Below, piece after piece: positions 18,694 through 29,288 of a DNA stretch of 64,000 bases. The translations under genes were made by a program, and so were the position numbers. The stretch lies in contig CP089463.1 in NCBI GenBank assembly GCA_026636295.1, positions 1,054,001-1,118,000 on the forward strand, read 5' to 3'. Source of the stretch: Medakamo hakoo. Taxonomy: Eukaryota > Chlorophyta > Trebouxiophyceae > Coccomyxaceae. Each line of letters opens with the position of its first letter. The stretch's first letter is position 1. A model generated the notes under the pieces. That model had not been told where the DNA came from and made no database searches. It was given only the letters and a program-made list of their open reading frames with translations.

Positions 18694-21600
18694 TTGGAAA
18701 GCCACGGGCCGCTGCGCGGCCGCGCTCACGCTCCCAACTCCTTGGCCGCGACTTCCCACGTGAGCCAGGTCATGGCACACCTGATCACTGCCACTCTGTT
18801 GTCGGGCGGAGGGCCCGTCGGCGTGGCGACGGGCGCCTTTTGCGGCAGCGGCGACGAGAGCGTGTGCGCTGCCGCGCAGGCGCACACCGCCGCCCCGCCG
18901 CCGCCCGCCGAACTCGCGCCGCCACCATACGACACCGTCGTCGGCTACGAGGGCGCCATTGAACTGCTCACGCCCGCCAGCCTGGGTGGCGGGCGCGGCG
19001 AGGGCAGCAACTGGCCGGGCCAGTGCGCGGGCAGCACCACCACCTCCGACGCCGCGGCACGCTGTCCCGCTGGCCAGCCCACCCCCCGGCCCGCCGTCCC
19101 CGCCGACCCGGCCGCGCCGCCCGCCACGGCGGCCCGCCAGCGCGTGCGCGGCGGCCTGGTTGCCCTGGCCACCTTGCCGGGCGGGCGTGGCGCACGCGAC
19201 TCGCTCCTGCTGCTGACGGGCGATGGCCGCCTCGTCTCGGCCGCCTGGCGCGTGTCGGGCGCGGCTGCGCTGGGCTCGCCCGCGGGCGGGCGGTTTGTCG
19301 AGACGGGCGCCGTGGACCTAGCGGGCGAGGACGAAGACGAGGGAGAAGACGACGCGTCGCCTCGCTCGCCCGCGCCGCCGGCCTTCCTGCCGAGCGGCAG
19401 CCCGGGCGTGGCCGACCCGCCGGCCGCGCGCGCGCACAGCGCGCTGTCTGCCGCGGCGCGCGCGCCCGCCCTGGTCGCCGTCGACGGGGCGGGGCGGGCC
19501 GTCGCCGTCGCCGCCCGGTCCGGCGCGGCCTGGCTCCTGTTCCGGACCGAGGACGGCGGTGGCGGGTCCCTGCCCCCCTCCGCCGCCCCGTCGTCCCTGC
19601 CCCCCTCCCACACCTCCATCCCCGGCCTGTCCGCCCCAACCCGTTACTCGGGCGGCCCGGACGGCCCGCTCGGGGCCGCCTTGGCGTTGGCGTTCGTCCC
19701 GGCCACGGGCCCGGCGTCGTCGGGCACGCCGCCCACAGCCGTCATCTTGTCCATGAGTGCGGACGGCAGTGGGACAGCGGCGATTCACCTCGTCTGGGGC
19801 CGCCCGGCCGGCCACCCGCCGTCCCTGGCTTCGCGCGTCATCCTGCCCGCGCCGGGCGCCGCGCCCGCTCCAGACCCCGTCCCGTACGGCATGACGCTGC
19901 TGCCGTGCGGTGTCGCTGGCCCGCGTCGCCCCGCGCCCGCCGCCCTGCTGTGGCACGCGGGCCGGGCGGCGGTCGTCGGCTTGGACACAGGCGAGCTGCT
20001 CGCGGCCGCTGACCTGCCGCTCGCGCGCGCGCCCACGCGCGTGACGGGCCGGCGGGACGTGCCCGTGGCTGGGGACTGGTGCGGCGACGACGGGCGGAGC
20101 GTCGTTCTGTCCCTCCTGTCCGGCCGGCTCGTGGGCCTGGCGGTCGAAAACGACAGCGGCGCTCTTCGCCTCGCCCTCGCGCCCTGCGCGCTCGCGCCCG
20201 CCGCCACCGCTGCCGGCGTTGGCGGTGGGCCAGCGCCACCACCACCACCACCTCTCCCGCCCGCGGCCGTCTTGGCCCGCTTGCCAGACGGCCGGTTACT
20301 GCACCTGCCGCACGTGGGCGGCGCGTCTGTCCTGGTGCAGAAAGACGGGCGGTGGGCGGCGGCGCCTGGGCCGGCGGGCGGGCAGCCCATCCTCTCCGCG
20401 GCGGCCGCCGTGGAGCGAGCGCCCGCCTCCTCCGGCGCCGCCCTGCTGGCCGCCTGCCCGGGGTCTGTCATCGCCGTGTGCTCGGCCCGGCCCGTCGACG
20501 CCCTGGCCGCGACCGCGCCCGGCACCGCGCCGGGCGTCACGGGCCTGTGGTCGGTGGAGGTGGCGGGTGAACAGGGCGACCCGGCGCCGCGCTCTGCAGC
20601 TGTCGTCTCGTTTGCCGCCGCGTCCCGCGCGCTGGTCGTGGGCCCAGACGCCGCGCTCATGGACGCGACGGCAACTTTGGGCCTGGAGGACGGCGAATCC
20701 ACTCTCGCGTTTGGCACTACCGGCGGCGCCGGCGGCTGGGTGGGCGTGCAGGTCACGCCCGTCCGCGTGAGGGCCCTGTCCCGGCCGCCGCCCCGCCACC
20801 CCGCCGACTGGACCCCGCCGCCCGGCGTGACCATCGGCGCGGCGGCTGTCTTCACCGGCGGCGTCCTAGTCTCTACATCCGACGCGCGCGGCGTGGCTTT
20901 GCTGCTGGTCGGCGGGCCGGGCGAGCCGCCCGCGCCGGCCGCACGCCTGGGCCTGGAGGCGGAGGTGTCGTGCCTCCACGCGGCGGCCGCGGCCGCGCCC
21001 CACTTCCCTGAAGACGGCCGCCACCACCACCACCGCGGGCCCACCTTCCTGGCCCTTGCCGGCACGTACGCGTCGTCCGTCGTTCTCTTGGCCGCCCGGC
21101 CGTGGGCGGTGGGCGGCGGCGGCGGTGAGGCCTCCGCCCCGCCCGCCCTGGAGCGCCTGGCCACGCTTACACCCCCGCCGCCGCGCGCGGTGCCCTGGGC
21201 GTGGGAAGGGCCGTGCGCCGTGGTTGCGGCGGCGGCGGCGGCGGCCGGTGGGGGGTACGCGGGCGGGAGCGGTGCGGCTGGGCTCGCCAGCGGGCCGCCG
21301 CCGCCTCCGCCGGACGTGCCCGAGTCCGTGCTGCTGGTGGTGGTCGAGGATGGTGGGGACGGACAATCTACGACTGCCGCCCACGCCCTCGTCGGCTGGC
21401 GGTCCGGCTCGCTCGCCCACGCCGCCGTCACCCACAGTCCCGACGGCGGCATGTGGGGCCTGGCCCCCGTCACGTCCGCCCGCCTGGGCGGCCTGCCCCT
21501 GACGATACGGGAAGTGGGCGGCGGCGGCGGCAAAACCGGCGCGCCTGCCACCGCCGCCCTGGCCGCGCGCGCAGTCGTCGCGGGCGACCGCGCCGCCCTG

Positions 21601-23853
21601 GTCGCCCTGCCTCCTGCCGGTGTGCCGGCCGGCATGGTGCTTGATCGCTTGGCCCTACCGGCGGGCACCGCGCACGCGGCCGCGGTGGCCGTGCCCGGCA
21701 GCGGCGCCGCACTGCTGACGGCCGACCGGGGTGGCGCGTGCCTGCGGGTGTTCGGCCTGGAGCCGCCCGGCCGCCCCGCGGCCAACCACCACCCGCGGTC
21801 CCGCCTGGTGTCGCCGCTCGCCAGCGCGCCCACGCACGTGGCTCCGCTGCCTGCAGGCACTGGCGCCGTCGTCGTCGCCCTTGCGGCGGACGGCGGGCGG
21901 CCCGCGCGCGTCGAGGTCGTGCCAAGTGGCGGCGCAGAGGCCGCGCCCCCGCTCTGTGCGTCCTTCCACCTCCACGCGGGCGAGCGCGTGACGGCTTTGC
22001 GGCCTTGGTCGGACCTCGACCCGGGCCTGGGCGTGCGCTTAGCTGCCGCGGCGGCGCGGGCGCGGGCCGCGGCGGCGCGGGAAGCGGGCGAAGAAGAGGG
22101 GGAGGGCGAAGAGGAGGAGGTGGGCGGTGGAGCGCGCGGTCCGGAGACGGACGATGGCGCGGCCATGGAGGTGGAAGCCGCGCCTGGTGCGGGCTGCGGC
22201 CTGGGCGCCGTGGCGGGCGCGTACGGCGGTGGGCTGGCGTCCGCGCACGCGCAGCCACGCCCTCCGCACGGGCCGCCCGCGGGCAGTGCGGCCGTGCTGG
22301 TCGGCACGTCCATCTACCCGCCCGAGGCGGGCGACGCGGCCGGGACGACGGACGACGGCGACGACGCGCCGCCGCCGTCTGGTGGACGCCTCCTGGTCCT
22401 GTGGCTATCTGGTGGGGACACGTCCCGGCCCAAGCTCACGCTCGCCGTGGCGGGCGGCGTGCCGAGCGGCGTGGCCGCGGCCGCGCCGCTGTCGCCCACG
22501 GCAGTCGCGGTCGCGGCGGGCGCGCGCCTGGCCACCGTCGCTCTCACGGGCGATGGCGCGCCGCGCTGGGCCCGCCTAGATTGGAGGGCGCTCCTCCGCC
22601 GGCCTGCCGGCTTAGAGGCTGCCCCCTTCCTGGTCAAGCGCGGCGGCAGCGGTGGCGAGGGCGAAGAAGAAGGAGACGCGGCGGTCGCGGTGTTCGACGC
22701 CGTCACCGGCGCGGCGCTCTTCACGCTGCCGCCGGCGCCGCCGCGCCCGCCCGACCCCGGCGCCGCTGCAGCCGGCGCTGCCGCTGCCGCTTTCGGGGGT
22801 GGCCTGCGCGTGCCTGGCCACTTCCCTGGCGGTGCTCGCCTCTTGGCCGACCGCCAGCTGCACGCGCGGGTGGTGCGGGGCGGCGGCGGACTGCCGGCCC
22901 GCCCGCCTGTCCGCCTGGCAGGCATCAACCGGGACGCCCGGCCTGTGACGGCGGCGGTGCCCGCCGCGTGGCCGTTGACTGGGATGCGGCCGCCGGCTGT
23001 GCCCGACGCTGCGTCGCCCGACGAGCCCGGCCGGTGGTGCCTGGGCGCGGTGGTGGGCGACGAGGACGGCAGGCTGACTGTGCTGGCCCCCGCGCGCCCG
23101 CCCCCCGCCGGCGGCGCCGCCGCGCCCGCTGCTGCCCGGCCAGGCCGGTTCGCTCCGCCGCCCTCGGCCTGCACGACGCCCGAACTCAACATGGCCGTCG
23201 CCGCCGAAGCCAGCCTGGGCGCGGGCGCGGTCACGGCCCTGGTGGCGGTCGGGCGGGGCGGGGCCGGCGACCACCCCCCTGCCTGGACCGCGACCACCGC
23301 GAGCGGCGCCGTCGTGTCGCTGCGCCCGCTGTCGCCGCCGCACTACGCGGTCCTGGCGGGTGTGCAGGCGGCGCTGGAGGCGGGCGTACCTGGGCTGGCG
23401 CCACTGGGGTCCGCGACGGCGACGGCGGCGGGCCGGGCGGCGGCCGCGCGCGCGCGCGCCCGCCGCGGCGGCACGGCTACGGGCGCGTCCACACCCCCGC
23501 CGCCCGCCTCGCCGCCCGCCGGCGCCGCCTACTTGCCCGGCATGTCCCCGCCGCCCGCCTGGCCGGTCGGCCCACCCGCGGCGGCGGCGCAGCAGGCGGT
23601 CGGACCCGCCCTCTTCGCCCCGCCGCCCGGCGCGCCAGTCCAGCCGGCGCCGCCCCGCCTGCCCATCCTGGACGGCGACACGCTCGCGGCCCTGCTCTCC
23701 ATCCCGGAGCCGCACCGGGCCGGGCTGTTGGCGGGCGCGCGCGTGCCCAGCGGGGCGGTGGCCGGGTCGGCCGCCCGGGCGGCGGCGGCGGTGGAGGCGG
23801 CGTGCCCGCTCGCGGCCGCGGCGGCTGTCGAAGCCGCGCTCGGTGGCTTTTAG
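18694..23853 (+). CDS. divergent CPSF-A/DDB1/MMS1-family beta-propeller protein
   Basis: An intronless frame of 1719 residues from ATG 18694; ATG 18772 (MAHLITATLL) is an equally good start. The family is recognised from the layout: an N-terminal propeller beginning with a short beta strand and 'YDTVVGYEGAIELLTPASL', a long middle region, and a C-terminal CPSF-A domain. The C-terminal domain holds VLVGTSIYPPEAGD, then GGRLLVLWLSG (compare DDB1 'VGTAMVYPEE...GRIVVF'), a strand set ending LGAVVGDEDGRLTVLAP, and a final helix LPILDGDTLAALLSI (compare DDB1 'FIDGDLIESFL'). DDB1, CPSF160, SF3B3 and MMS1 share this fold in cullin-4 ligases, polyadenylation or splicing. It is too divergent to assign to one branch; plants have a similarly divergent member. 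Acidic and Gly/Ala/Pro-rich inserts enlarge it. Confidence 0.7.
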   Translation: MESHGPLRGRAHAPNSLAATSHVSQVMAHLITATLLSGGGPVGVATGAFCGSGDESVCAAAQAHTAAPPPPAELAPPPYDTVVGYEGAIELLTPASLGGGRGEGSNWPGQCAGSTTTSDAAARCPAGQPTPRPAVPADPAAPPATAARQRVRGGLVALATLPGGRGARDSLLLLTGDGRLVSAAWRVSGAAALGSPAGGRFVETGAVDLAGEDEDEGEDDASPRSPAPPAFLPSGSPGVADPPAARAHSALSAAARAPALVAVDGAGRAVAVAARSGAAWLLFRTEDGGGGSLPPSAAPSSLPPSHTSIPGLSAPTRYSGGPDGPLGAALALAFVPATGPASSGTPPTAVILSMSADGSGTAAIHLVWGRPAGHPPSLASRVILPAPGAAPAPDPVPYGMTLLPCGVAGPRRPAPAALLWHAGRAAVVGLDTGELLAAADLPLARAPTRVTGRRDVPVAGDWCGDDGRSVVLSLLSGRLVGLAVENDSGALRLALAPCALAPAATAAGVGGGPAPPPPPPLPPAAVLARLPDGRLLHLPHVGGASVLVQKDGRWAAAPGPAGGQPILSAAAAVERAPASSGAALLAACPGSVIAVCSARPVDALAATAPGTAPGVTGLWSVEVAGEQGDPAPRSAAVVSFAAASRALVVGPDAALMDATATLGLEDGESTLAFGTTGGAGGWVGVQVTPVRVRALSRPPPRHPADWTPPPGVTIGAAAVFTGGVLVSTSDARGVALLLVGGPGEPPAPAARLGLEAEVSCLHAAAAAAPHFPEDGRHHHHRGPTFLALAGTYASSVVLLAARPWAVGGGGGEASAPPALERLATLTPPPPRAVPWAWEGPCAVVAAAAAAAGGGYAGGSGAAGLASGPPPPPPDVPESVLLVVVEDGGDGQSTTAAHALVGWRSGSLAHAAVTHSPDGGMWGLAPVTSARLGGLPLTIREVGGGGGKTGAPATAALAARAVVAGDRAALVALPPAGVPAGMVLDRLALPAGTAHAAAVAVPGSGAALLTADRGGACLRVFGLEPPGRPAANHHPRSRLVSPLASAPTHVAPLPAGTGAVVVALAADGGRPARVEVVPSGGAEAAPPLCASFHLHAGERVTALRPWSDLDPGLGVRLAAAAARARAAAAREAGEEEGEGEEEEVGGGARGPETDDGAAMEVEAAPGAGCGLGAVAGAYGGGLASAHAQPRPPHGPPAGSAAVLVGTSIYPPEAGDAAGTTDDGDDAPPPSGGRLLVLWLSGGDTSRPKLTLAVAGGVPSGVAAAAPLSPTAVAVAAGARLATVALTGDGAPRWARLDWRALLRRPAGLEAAPFLVKRGGSGGEGEEEGDAAVAVFDAVTGAALFTLPPAPPRPPDPGAAAAGAAAAAFGGGLRVPGHFPGGARLLADRQLHARVVRGGGGLPARPPVRLAGINRDARPVTAAVPAAWPLTGMRPPAVPDAASPDEPGRWCLGAVVGDEDGRLTVLAPARPPPAGGAAAPAAARPGRFAPPPSACTTPELNMAVAAEASLGAGAVTALVAVGRGGAGDHPPAWTATTASGAVVSLRPLSPPHYAVLAGVQAALEAGVPGLAPLGSATATAAGRAAAARARARRGGTATGASTPPPPASPPAGAAYLPGMSPPPAWPVGPPAAAAQQAVGPALFAPPPGAPVQPAPPRLPILDGDTLAALLSIPEPHRAGLLAGARVPSGAVAGSAARAAAAVEAACPLAAAAAVEAALGGF

Positions 23854-23911
23854 TGGGGATGGAGAGAGTGTTGTGTTGCCTGCGTGTTTTTGTCGTTTCT
23901 CTTTCACGCCC

Positions 23912-24907
23912 TCACTTGACGCCCTCTTCTACCTCAGCCGCCGTCGGCTCGCACCCATCGTCCACGCCCATGACCAGGCCCCACCGCAAAAACTCGCAGA
24001 ACCCGTCCAGGGTCAGCGGCGTGACGGCCGCGTCGGCGGCCGCGGCGGCGCGTTCCTCGTCCGTCGCGTACCCCCAACTCGCGTGGTACAGGCGCAGCGC
24101 CCGCCGTGCGACGGCGTCCTTCAGCCGGGCGTCGGCCGCGACCGCGCGGAGTGTCTCGTACCGGTCGTCCACGAAATGGAGCGTCGGCCGCCCTGGGCCC
24201 GGCCCACCCCCCCACGCCCGGGCCGCGAGCTCGGCGATCGCGGCCGGCTTGGCGACGTCGGGGGGTTGGAGGCCGGCCCGGACGCGCGGGCCGCCCACCT
24301 CAAAGCCGGCGCCCTGGCCCAGGCAGCCCCGCATGAGCAGGGCGACGCGGGCACCGGACTTGGACGACACCACGTACCAGGGCATGGCCGTGCCCGCCAG
24401 CGCGGCCGCGACGCCCGGGTACGGCGCGTTCCGCGCCAGCCAGGCCGCCTCATCCTTGGCCGCCGCCGTCCTGTGCGCCTCGAAAAACGACGCCAGGTCG
24501 TCCGCGCTTTCATTCCAGGACGCCAGCAGGCCCGGCACCGTCTGTCCCGGCCAGTCGCCGGCCAGGACGGCAGCAGCGCCCGCCTCGCCGCCTCCAGCCT
24601 GGGCCATCAGCCGTGCCATGACGAGGGCTTCAAAGCCGGCGATGACGCGCGGCCGCCCCCGCGCCATCCCCGCCAGGACGGCTTCACGCGGGGTGGCGGC
24701 CATGGCGGCCGGCCACCGTTCCACGGCCGCGTCATAGGCCGACGCGGACAGCTCGCCGGCCGAGTCGACGAGCACGCCGTCCAAGTCCAGGAAGAGCAGG
24801 TCGGGCGGCGGGGGAGCAACGGCCGTGGCAGCAGGCCGGAGGGCGCGCCGCCGCACAGGCTGAGGCCTGGATGATGGCCTTAGTCCAGCGCTGCGTGTGC
24901 TCAGCAT
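23912..24907 (-). CDS. HAD-superfamily hydrolase, probably plastid-targeted
   Basis: An intronless 331-residue protein. Residues 1-32 are Arg/Ser/Ala-rich without acids and look like a transit peptide. The HAD motif I is LLFLDLDGVLVDS, with the nucleophile Asp and the general acid Asp two residues on. Motif II is YVVSSKSG and the motif IV region is LHFVDDRYETLRAV with paired Asp. A long helical cap lies between motifs I and II. The family includes phosphoglycolate phosphatase-like and beta-phosphoglucomutase-like enzymes, but this member has no diagnostic cap residues I can assign. A plastid sugar-phosphate or nucleotide phosphatase is possible. The gene ends 58 bp from the CPSF-A stop (convergent) and starts 165 bp from the divergent xylose isomerase. 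Confidence 0.82.
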   Translation of the reverse strand: MLSTRSAGLRPSSRPQPVRRRALRPAATAVAPPPPDLLFLDLDGVLVDSAGELSASAYDAAVERWPAAMAATPREAVLAGMARGRPRVIAGFEALVMARLMAQAGGGEAGAAAVLAGDWPGQTVPGLLASWNESADDLASFFEAHRTAAAKDEAAWLARNAPYPGVAAALAGTAMPWYVVSSKSGARVALLMRGCLGQGAGFEVGGPRVRAGLQPPDVAKPAAIAELAARAWGGGPGPGRPTLHFVDDRYETLRAVAADARLKDAVARRALRLYHASWGYATDEERAAAAADAAVTPLTLDGFCEFLRWGLVMGVDDGCEPTAAEVEEGVK

Positions 24908-25072
24908 GCTCCGGAGCCTGGCGCGATGACGAGATGGCGGGACGGACTGCCCGGGGCGCGGTGCGGAGGACGAGAAAGGATTTGTGAGAAGAAAAAGGCG
25001 GCCCTCCCTCACTCTACCAACGCGGCGCGCGCTTTGTCTCGCCGACCGGAAAGCAAAAACACGCACTCCGCC

Positions 25073-26879
25073 ATGCGCTTCGCCGCCATCCTGGTACGTG
25101 TTGGACACGGTCCCAGGACCTCGCCGCGATGGACGGAAGAAGCAGAGGACGCGCGGCGCGTGCGCACACCCGGCCTCTGTGCAAGCAAATTTGGCTGTTT
25201 TTTTGCGGCCATGCCTCCCAGGGTTTGGCCCGACGTCCCACGGCCAGCAGGCCACTCCCACGCCTGCATGCACCCGCTCGCGAGTGCGGAAGGATGTTCC
25301 GGAGGCGCTGAGCAAGCGGTGGGCATGCCAATAGCCTTGGAACCGGGACGCCCGCACTGGCGTCGCACTGGCCACAACGTGGCGCGCGCCCGCATGGGCG
25401 CACCTCAACCTGCTCCTCCACCCCTCCACCCCCACCCCACCCTCCCATCCCCCTCAAACACAGGCCGCCGCCCTGGCCGCCGCCGCCACCGCGTCCGGCG
25501 CGACCGCCCCCGCTCAAGGCACCTGCTCCGCCGGTGGGAAAACTTGCTCGTCCTCTGGCGAATTCTTCCCGGGCATCCCCAAAATTCGGTACGAAGGCCC
25601 CGACTCGACCAACCCGCTCGCTTTCAAATGGTACAATGCGGACGAACTCATCGCCGGCAAGCCCATGAAGGAGTGGTTGCGCTTCTCCGTCGCGTTCTGG
25701 CACACGCTGCGCGGCGACGGGTCCGACCCCTTCGGCGACGCCACCAAAAAGTGGCCGTGGGAGGACGACAGCTTGTCGGAGCTCGAACAGGCCAAAGTCC
25801 GCATGGCCGCCATGTTTGAATTCCTGGACAAGATCGGCGTCGACTACTGGTGCTTCCACGACCGGGACATCGCGCCCGAGGGCGCGACCCTGGCCCAGTC
25901 CAACGCCTGGCTGGACGAAGTCGCCGACGTGGCGGCCGACCTCCAAAAGAAGACCGGCAAGAAAGTGCTGTGGGGCACCGCCCAGCTCTTCAAGCACCGG
26001 CGCTGGGCGCATGGCGCCGCGACCTCGCCCAACGCGACCGTCTTCGCGTACGCGGCCGCCCAGGTGAAGAAAGCCATGGAAGTCACGCACCGCCTGGGCG
26101 GGTCCAACTACGTGTTCTGGGGCGGGCGCGAGGGCTACCACACGCTGTTGAACACCGACCTGAAGCTGGAGCTGGACAACCTGGCGTCCTTTTTGAAGAT
26201 GGCGGCGGCGTACAAGAAGCGGCTCGGCTTCAAGGGCGCCCTGCTGCTGGAGCCCAAGCCCCAGGAACCCACGAAGCACCAGTACGACTGGGATGCGGCG
26301 ACGACGCTCGGCTTCCTGCGCACGTACGGCCTGGACAAAGAGTTTGGCCTCAACATCGAGTGCAACCACGCGACGCTGGCGGGCCACTCGTGCGAGCACG
26401 AGCTGACGCTCGCGTCCGCGTACGGCGCGCTGGGCAACATCGACGCCAACACGGGCGACCCGCAGACGGGCTGGGACACCGACCAGTTCTTGACCGACCC
26501 CAAGGAGGCCACGCTCCTGGCGGCCGTCATCCTCAAAAACGGCGGCCTCGCCCCCGGGGGCATCAACTTTGACGCCAAGCTGCGCCGCGAGTCCACGGAC
26601 GTCGTCGACCTGTTCTACGGCCACATTTCCGGCATGGACGCCTTTGCCCGCGGCCTGCGCAACGCCGTCAAGATGGCGGAGGACGGCGTCCTGGACCGCT
26701 TCAAAGCCGACCGGTACGCGTCGTACGGCCACGGCCTGGGCGCGCGCATCCGGGCGGGCAAGGCCACCTTTGAAGAGTTGGAGAAGGCCGCGCTGGCGGG
26801 TGGGGACCCCGCCGATGGCGGGCTGCCGTCCGGCCGGGCGGAACTGCTGGAAATCCACCTGAACAACTACGTGCGGTGA
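25073..26879 (+). CDS. xylA: xylose isomerase, plant-type with ER signal peptide
   Basis: Exon 1 is only 21 bp (25073-25093, MRFAAIL). A 370-bp intron (GTACGT...ACAG) separates it from exon 2 (25464-26879), giving 478 residues. The join rebuilds a signal peptide (MRFAAIL/AAALAAAATASGATA). The mature part is a standard class II xylose isomerase TIM barrel. It has WHTLRGDGSDPFGDATK, the catalytic His/Asp in CFHDRDIAPEG, the metal-binding Glu in LLLEPKPQEPTKHQYD, ECNHATLAGHS, DANTGDPQTGWDTDQF and GGINFDAKLRRES. It interconverts D-xylose and D-xylulose with divalent metal. Plant homologues are predicted to enter the secretory pathway; the N-terminus here supports that. The C-terminus ends HLNNYVR. 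Confidence 0.94.
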
Positions 26880-26925
26880 GGGTGGTGGTGCGGACGGACG
26901 GACGACCGGTGTTACTTACTGTGAG

Positions 26926-26942
26926 ACGGGGGGGGGGGGGGG
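26926..26942. repeat. poly-G tract
   Basis: A run of about 17 G lies in the short gap between xylose isomerase and iPGAM. Its length may be misassembled. Confidence 0.85.
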
Positions 26943-27044
26943 GAAAAGAATACGCCCTCCGCCACTCGACCAAACTCTCGGCGGCTTCCCTTTTTTTCCT
27001 TTTCCGTCCGCGCCCTCCCCACCAAACTCCCTCCAACCAAAACC

Positions 27045-29123
27045 ATGGCCGCCCTCACCCCGCACGCGACCATCCCCCCACTGGAAGACGGCAAGCCCGT
27101 CCTCGTCGTCATCAACGACGGGTGGGGCGTCAACAAAGAAGACCAGTACAACGCGGTCTTCTCTGCCGACACGCCGATTTACGATGGGTTAAAGGGCGTG
27201 GCGGGGCGTTTCCGCACGGTCCAGGTATGGAACAGTGTTTGCGCATGCCGTGTGACCTATGGCCGCGGCCGGGGAGAGGGGCTTGCATGGGCGGGTGGCG
27301 CGTTTCTTTTGCGGCGCGCCGAACTTTTTTCTAGCCGTTCCGTCCCTCCTCACGCTCAACGCAAACCCTCAACAGGCGCACGGCAAGGCCGTCGGCCTGC
27401 CCTCCGACGATGACATGGGCAACTCCGAGGTTGGCCACAACGCGCTGGGTGAGTTTGGGTGGGTGGGAGGGTGTGGCGTGGGCGTGGCGCGCCCGTTCCG
27501 GGCAGCCTTGTCGCCGTCCAATGTTCGTGTTTGCGGCTGCGCGCCGGCCGCTCGTCTTCTTCTGTGAGGGCTCACGCACCCCCATCCCTCTCCTTTCATT
27601 CAACAGGCTCCGGCCAGGTCATCGACCAGGGTGCCCGCCTGGTGGACATCGCCCTGGAGAAAGGGTCGGCCTTTGAGGGCGACGGGTGGAAGTGCGTCTT
27701 CGTTTTTTTTTTGCGCGGCCGCGGCCAGCAGCGCGCGCGCCCCGACGTTCTCAAGCCTCGACCACTCACGCCTCACGCCTGTGTCCGCCCCACTCGCACA
27801 CACAGCTACATCTCCGAAGCCTTTGCCGACCACACCCTCCACTTCATCGGCCTCCTCTCCGACGGCGGCGTCCACTCCCGCACCGACCAGCTGTTCGGCT
27901 TCATCCGCGGCGCGGCGGCGCGTGGCGCCAAACGCATCCGCGTCCACATCCTGACCGACGGGCGCGACGTGCCCGACGGCTCGTCCGCGCGCTTTGTCGA
28001 GGAGCTGGAAGCCGTGCTGGCGGACTTGCCGCCGGGCACGGACGCCAAGATCGCGTCCGGCGGCGGGCGCATGGGCGTGACGATGGACCGGTACGAAGCC
28101 GACTGGTCGATCGTCGAGCGCGGGTGGAAGGCGCACGTGCTGGGCGACGCGCCGCACAAGTTCACCGACGCGGCGACGGCCGTGAAGACGCTGCGCGGGT
28201 CGGGGGACGACCTCGTCTCGGACCAGTGGCTGCCGCCCTTTGTCATCGTCGACGACGGCGGCGCGCCCGTCGGCACCATCAACGACGGCGACGCGGTCGT
28301 CATCTTCAACTTCCGCGCGGACCGGGTGATTGAAATCTCGAAAGCCTTTGAGTACGCGGACTTCACGGCGTTCGACCGGGTGCGCTGGCCGGCGGTGCGG
28401 TTCGTGGGCATGATGCAGTACGACGGCGACCTCAAACTGCCGGCGCGGTACCTGGTGCCGCCGCCCGCCATCACCCGCACGTCGGGCGAGCTCATGGCCG
28501 CGGCCGGCGTCACGACGTTTGCCTGCTCCGAAACCCAGAAGTTTGGCCACGTCACCTTTTTCTGGAATGGCAACCGGTCCGGGTACTTCAACGAAAAGCT
28601 GGAGACGTACGTCGAAATCCCGTCCGACACGGTGCCGTTCAACCAGGCGCCCGACATGAAGGCCGCGGAAATCACGGCCGCGGGCCTGGAGGCCCTGCGC
28701 TCGGGCAAGTACAAGATGGTCCGCATCAATTACGCCAACCCGGACATGGTCGGGCACACGGGCGACCTGGCCGCCACCATCCGGGCGTGCTCCACCGTCG
28801 ACGCGTGCGTGGGCCAGCTGCTGGCGGAAGTCGAGCGGCTGGGCGGGCGGTGGCTGTTGACGGCCGACCACGGCAACGCGGACGACATGGTGCAGCGGGC
28901 CAAGAAGACGGGCGAGCCGTTGAAGGGGGCGGAGGGCGAGCTGCTCGCCCTGACGTCGCACACGCTGGCGCCCGTGCCCGTCGCCATCGGCGGGCCGGGG
29001 CTGCCGGAGGGGACGGCATTCCGGGAGGACTTGCCCCAGGCTGGCCTGGCCAACATTACTGCGACGTACCTGAACTTGCTGGGGTACGCGACGCCGGCCC
29101 ATATGGAGCCGTCGCTGATTTAA
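27045..29123 (+). CDS. 2,3-bisphosphoglycerate-independent phosphoglycerate mutase
   Basis: Four exons (27045-27224, 27376-27448, 27607-27691, 27806-29123) give 551 residues. All three introns fall in the first 340 coding bases. Joins read [35 protein letters not shown] and [16 protein letters not shown], all family-consistent. Asp25 lies in VVINDGWG and the phospho-accepting Ser77 in MGNSEVGHN; the alkaline-phosphatase-like metal site ends in [10 protein letters not shown]. The enzyme converts 3-phosphoglycerate and 2-phosphoglycerate using Mn or Zn and a phosphoserine intermediate. There is no transit peptide, so it is the cytosolic glycolytic form as in plants. It starts 165 bp after the xylose isomerase stop on the same strand. 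Confidence 0.95.
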
Positions 29124-29288
29124 GAGGGAGGCGCCCCGGACGGCGTGTGTGAGAGAGAGAGCGGAGAGGGTTTTTTTACGGAGAACGGGTGCAAAAAACA
29201 ATGTGAGATGGACAGGAGAGTTTTTTTTTTTTTCAGTCGCCGGCCCACTTCCACCACAAATGAGGCGGGGAAGCAGACACCTGTCCCA

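Noticed and set aside
25074-25435. HAD hydrolase frame extending upstream to 25435
   Set aside because: The upstream part overlaps the xylose isomerase leader and intron on the other strand and has no targeting or domain features; ATG 24907 gives a typical plastid transit start.
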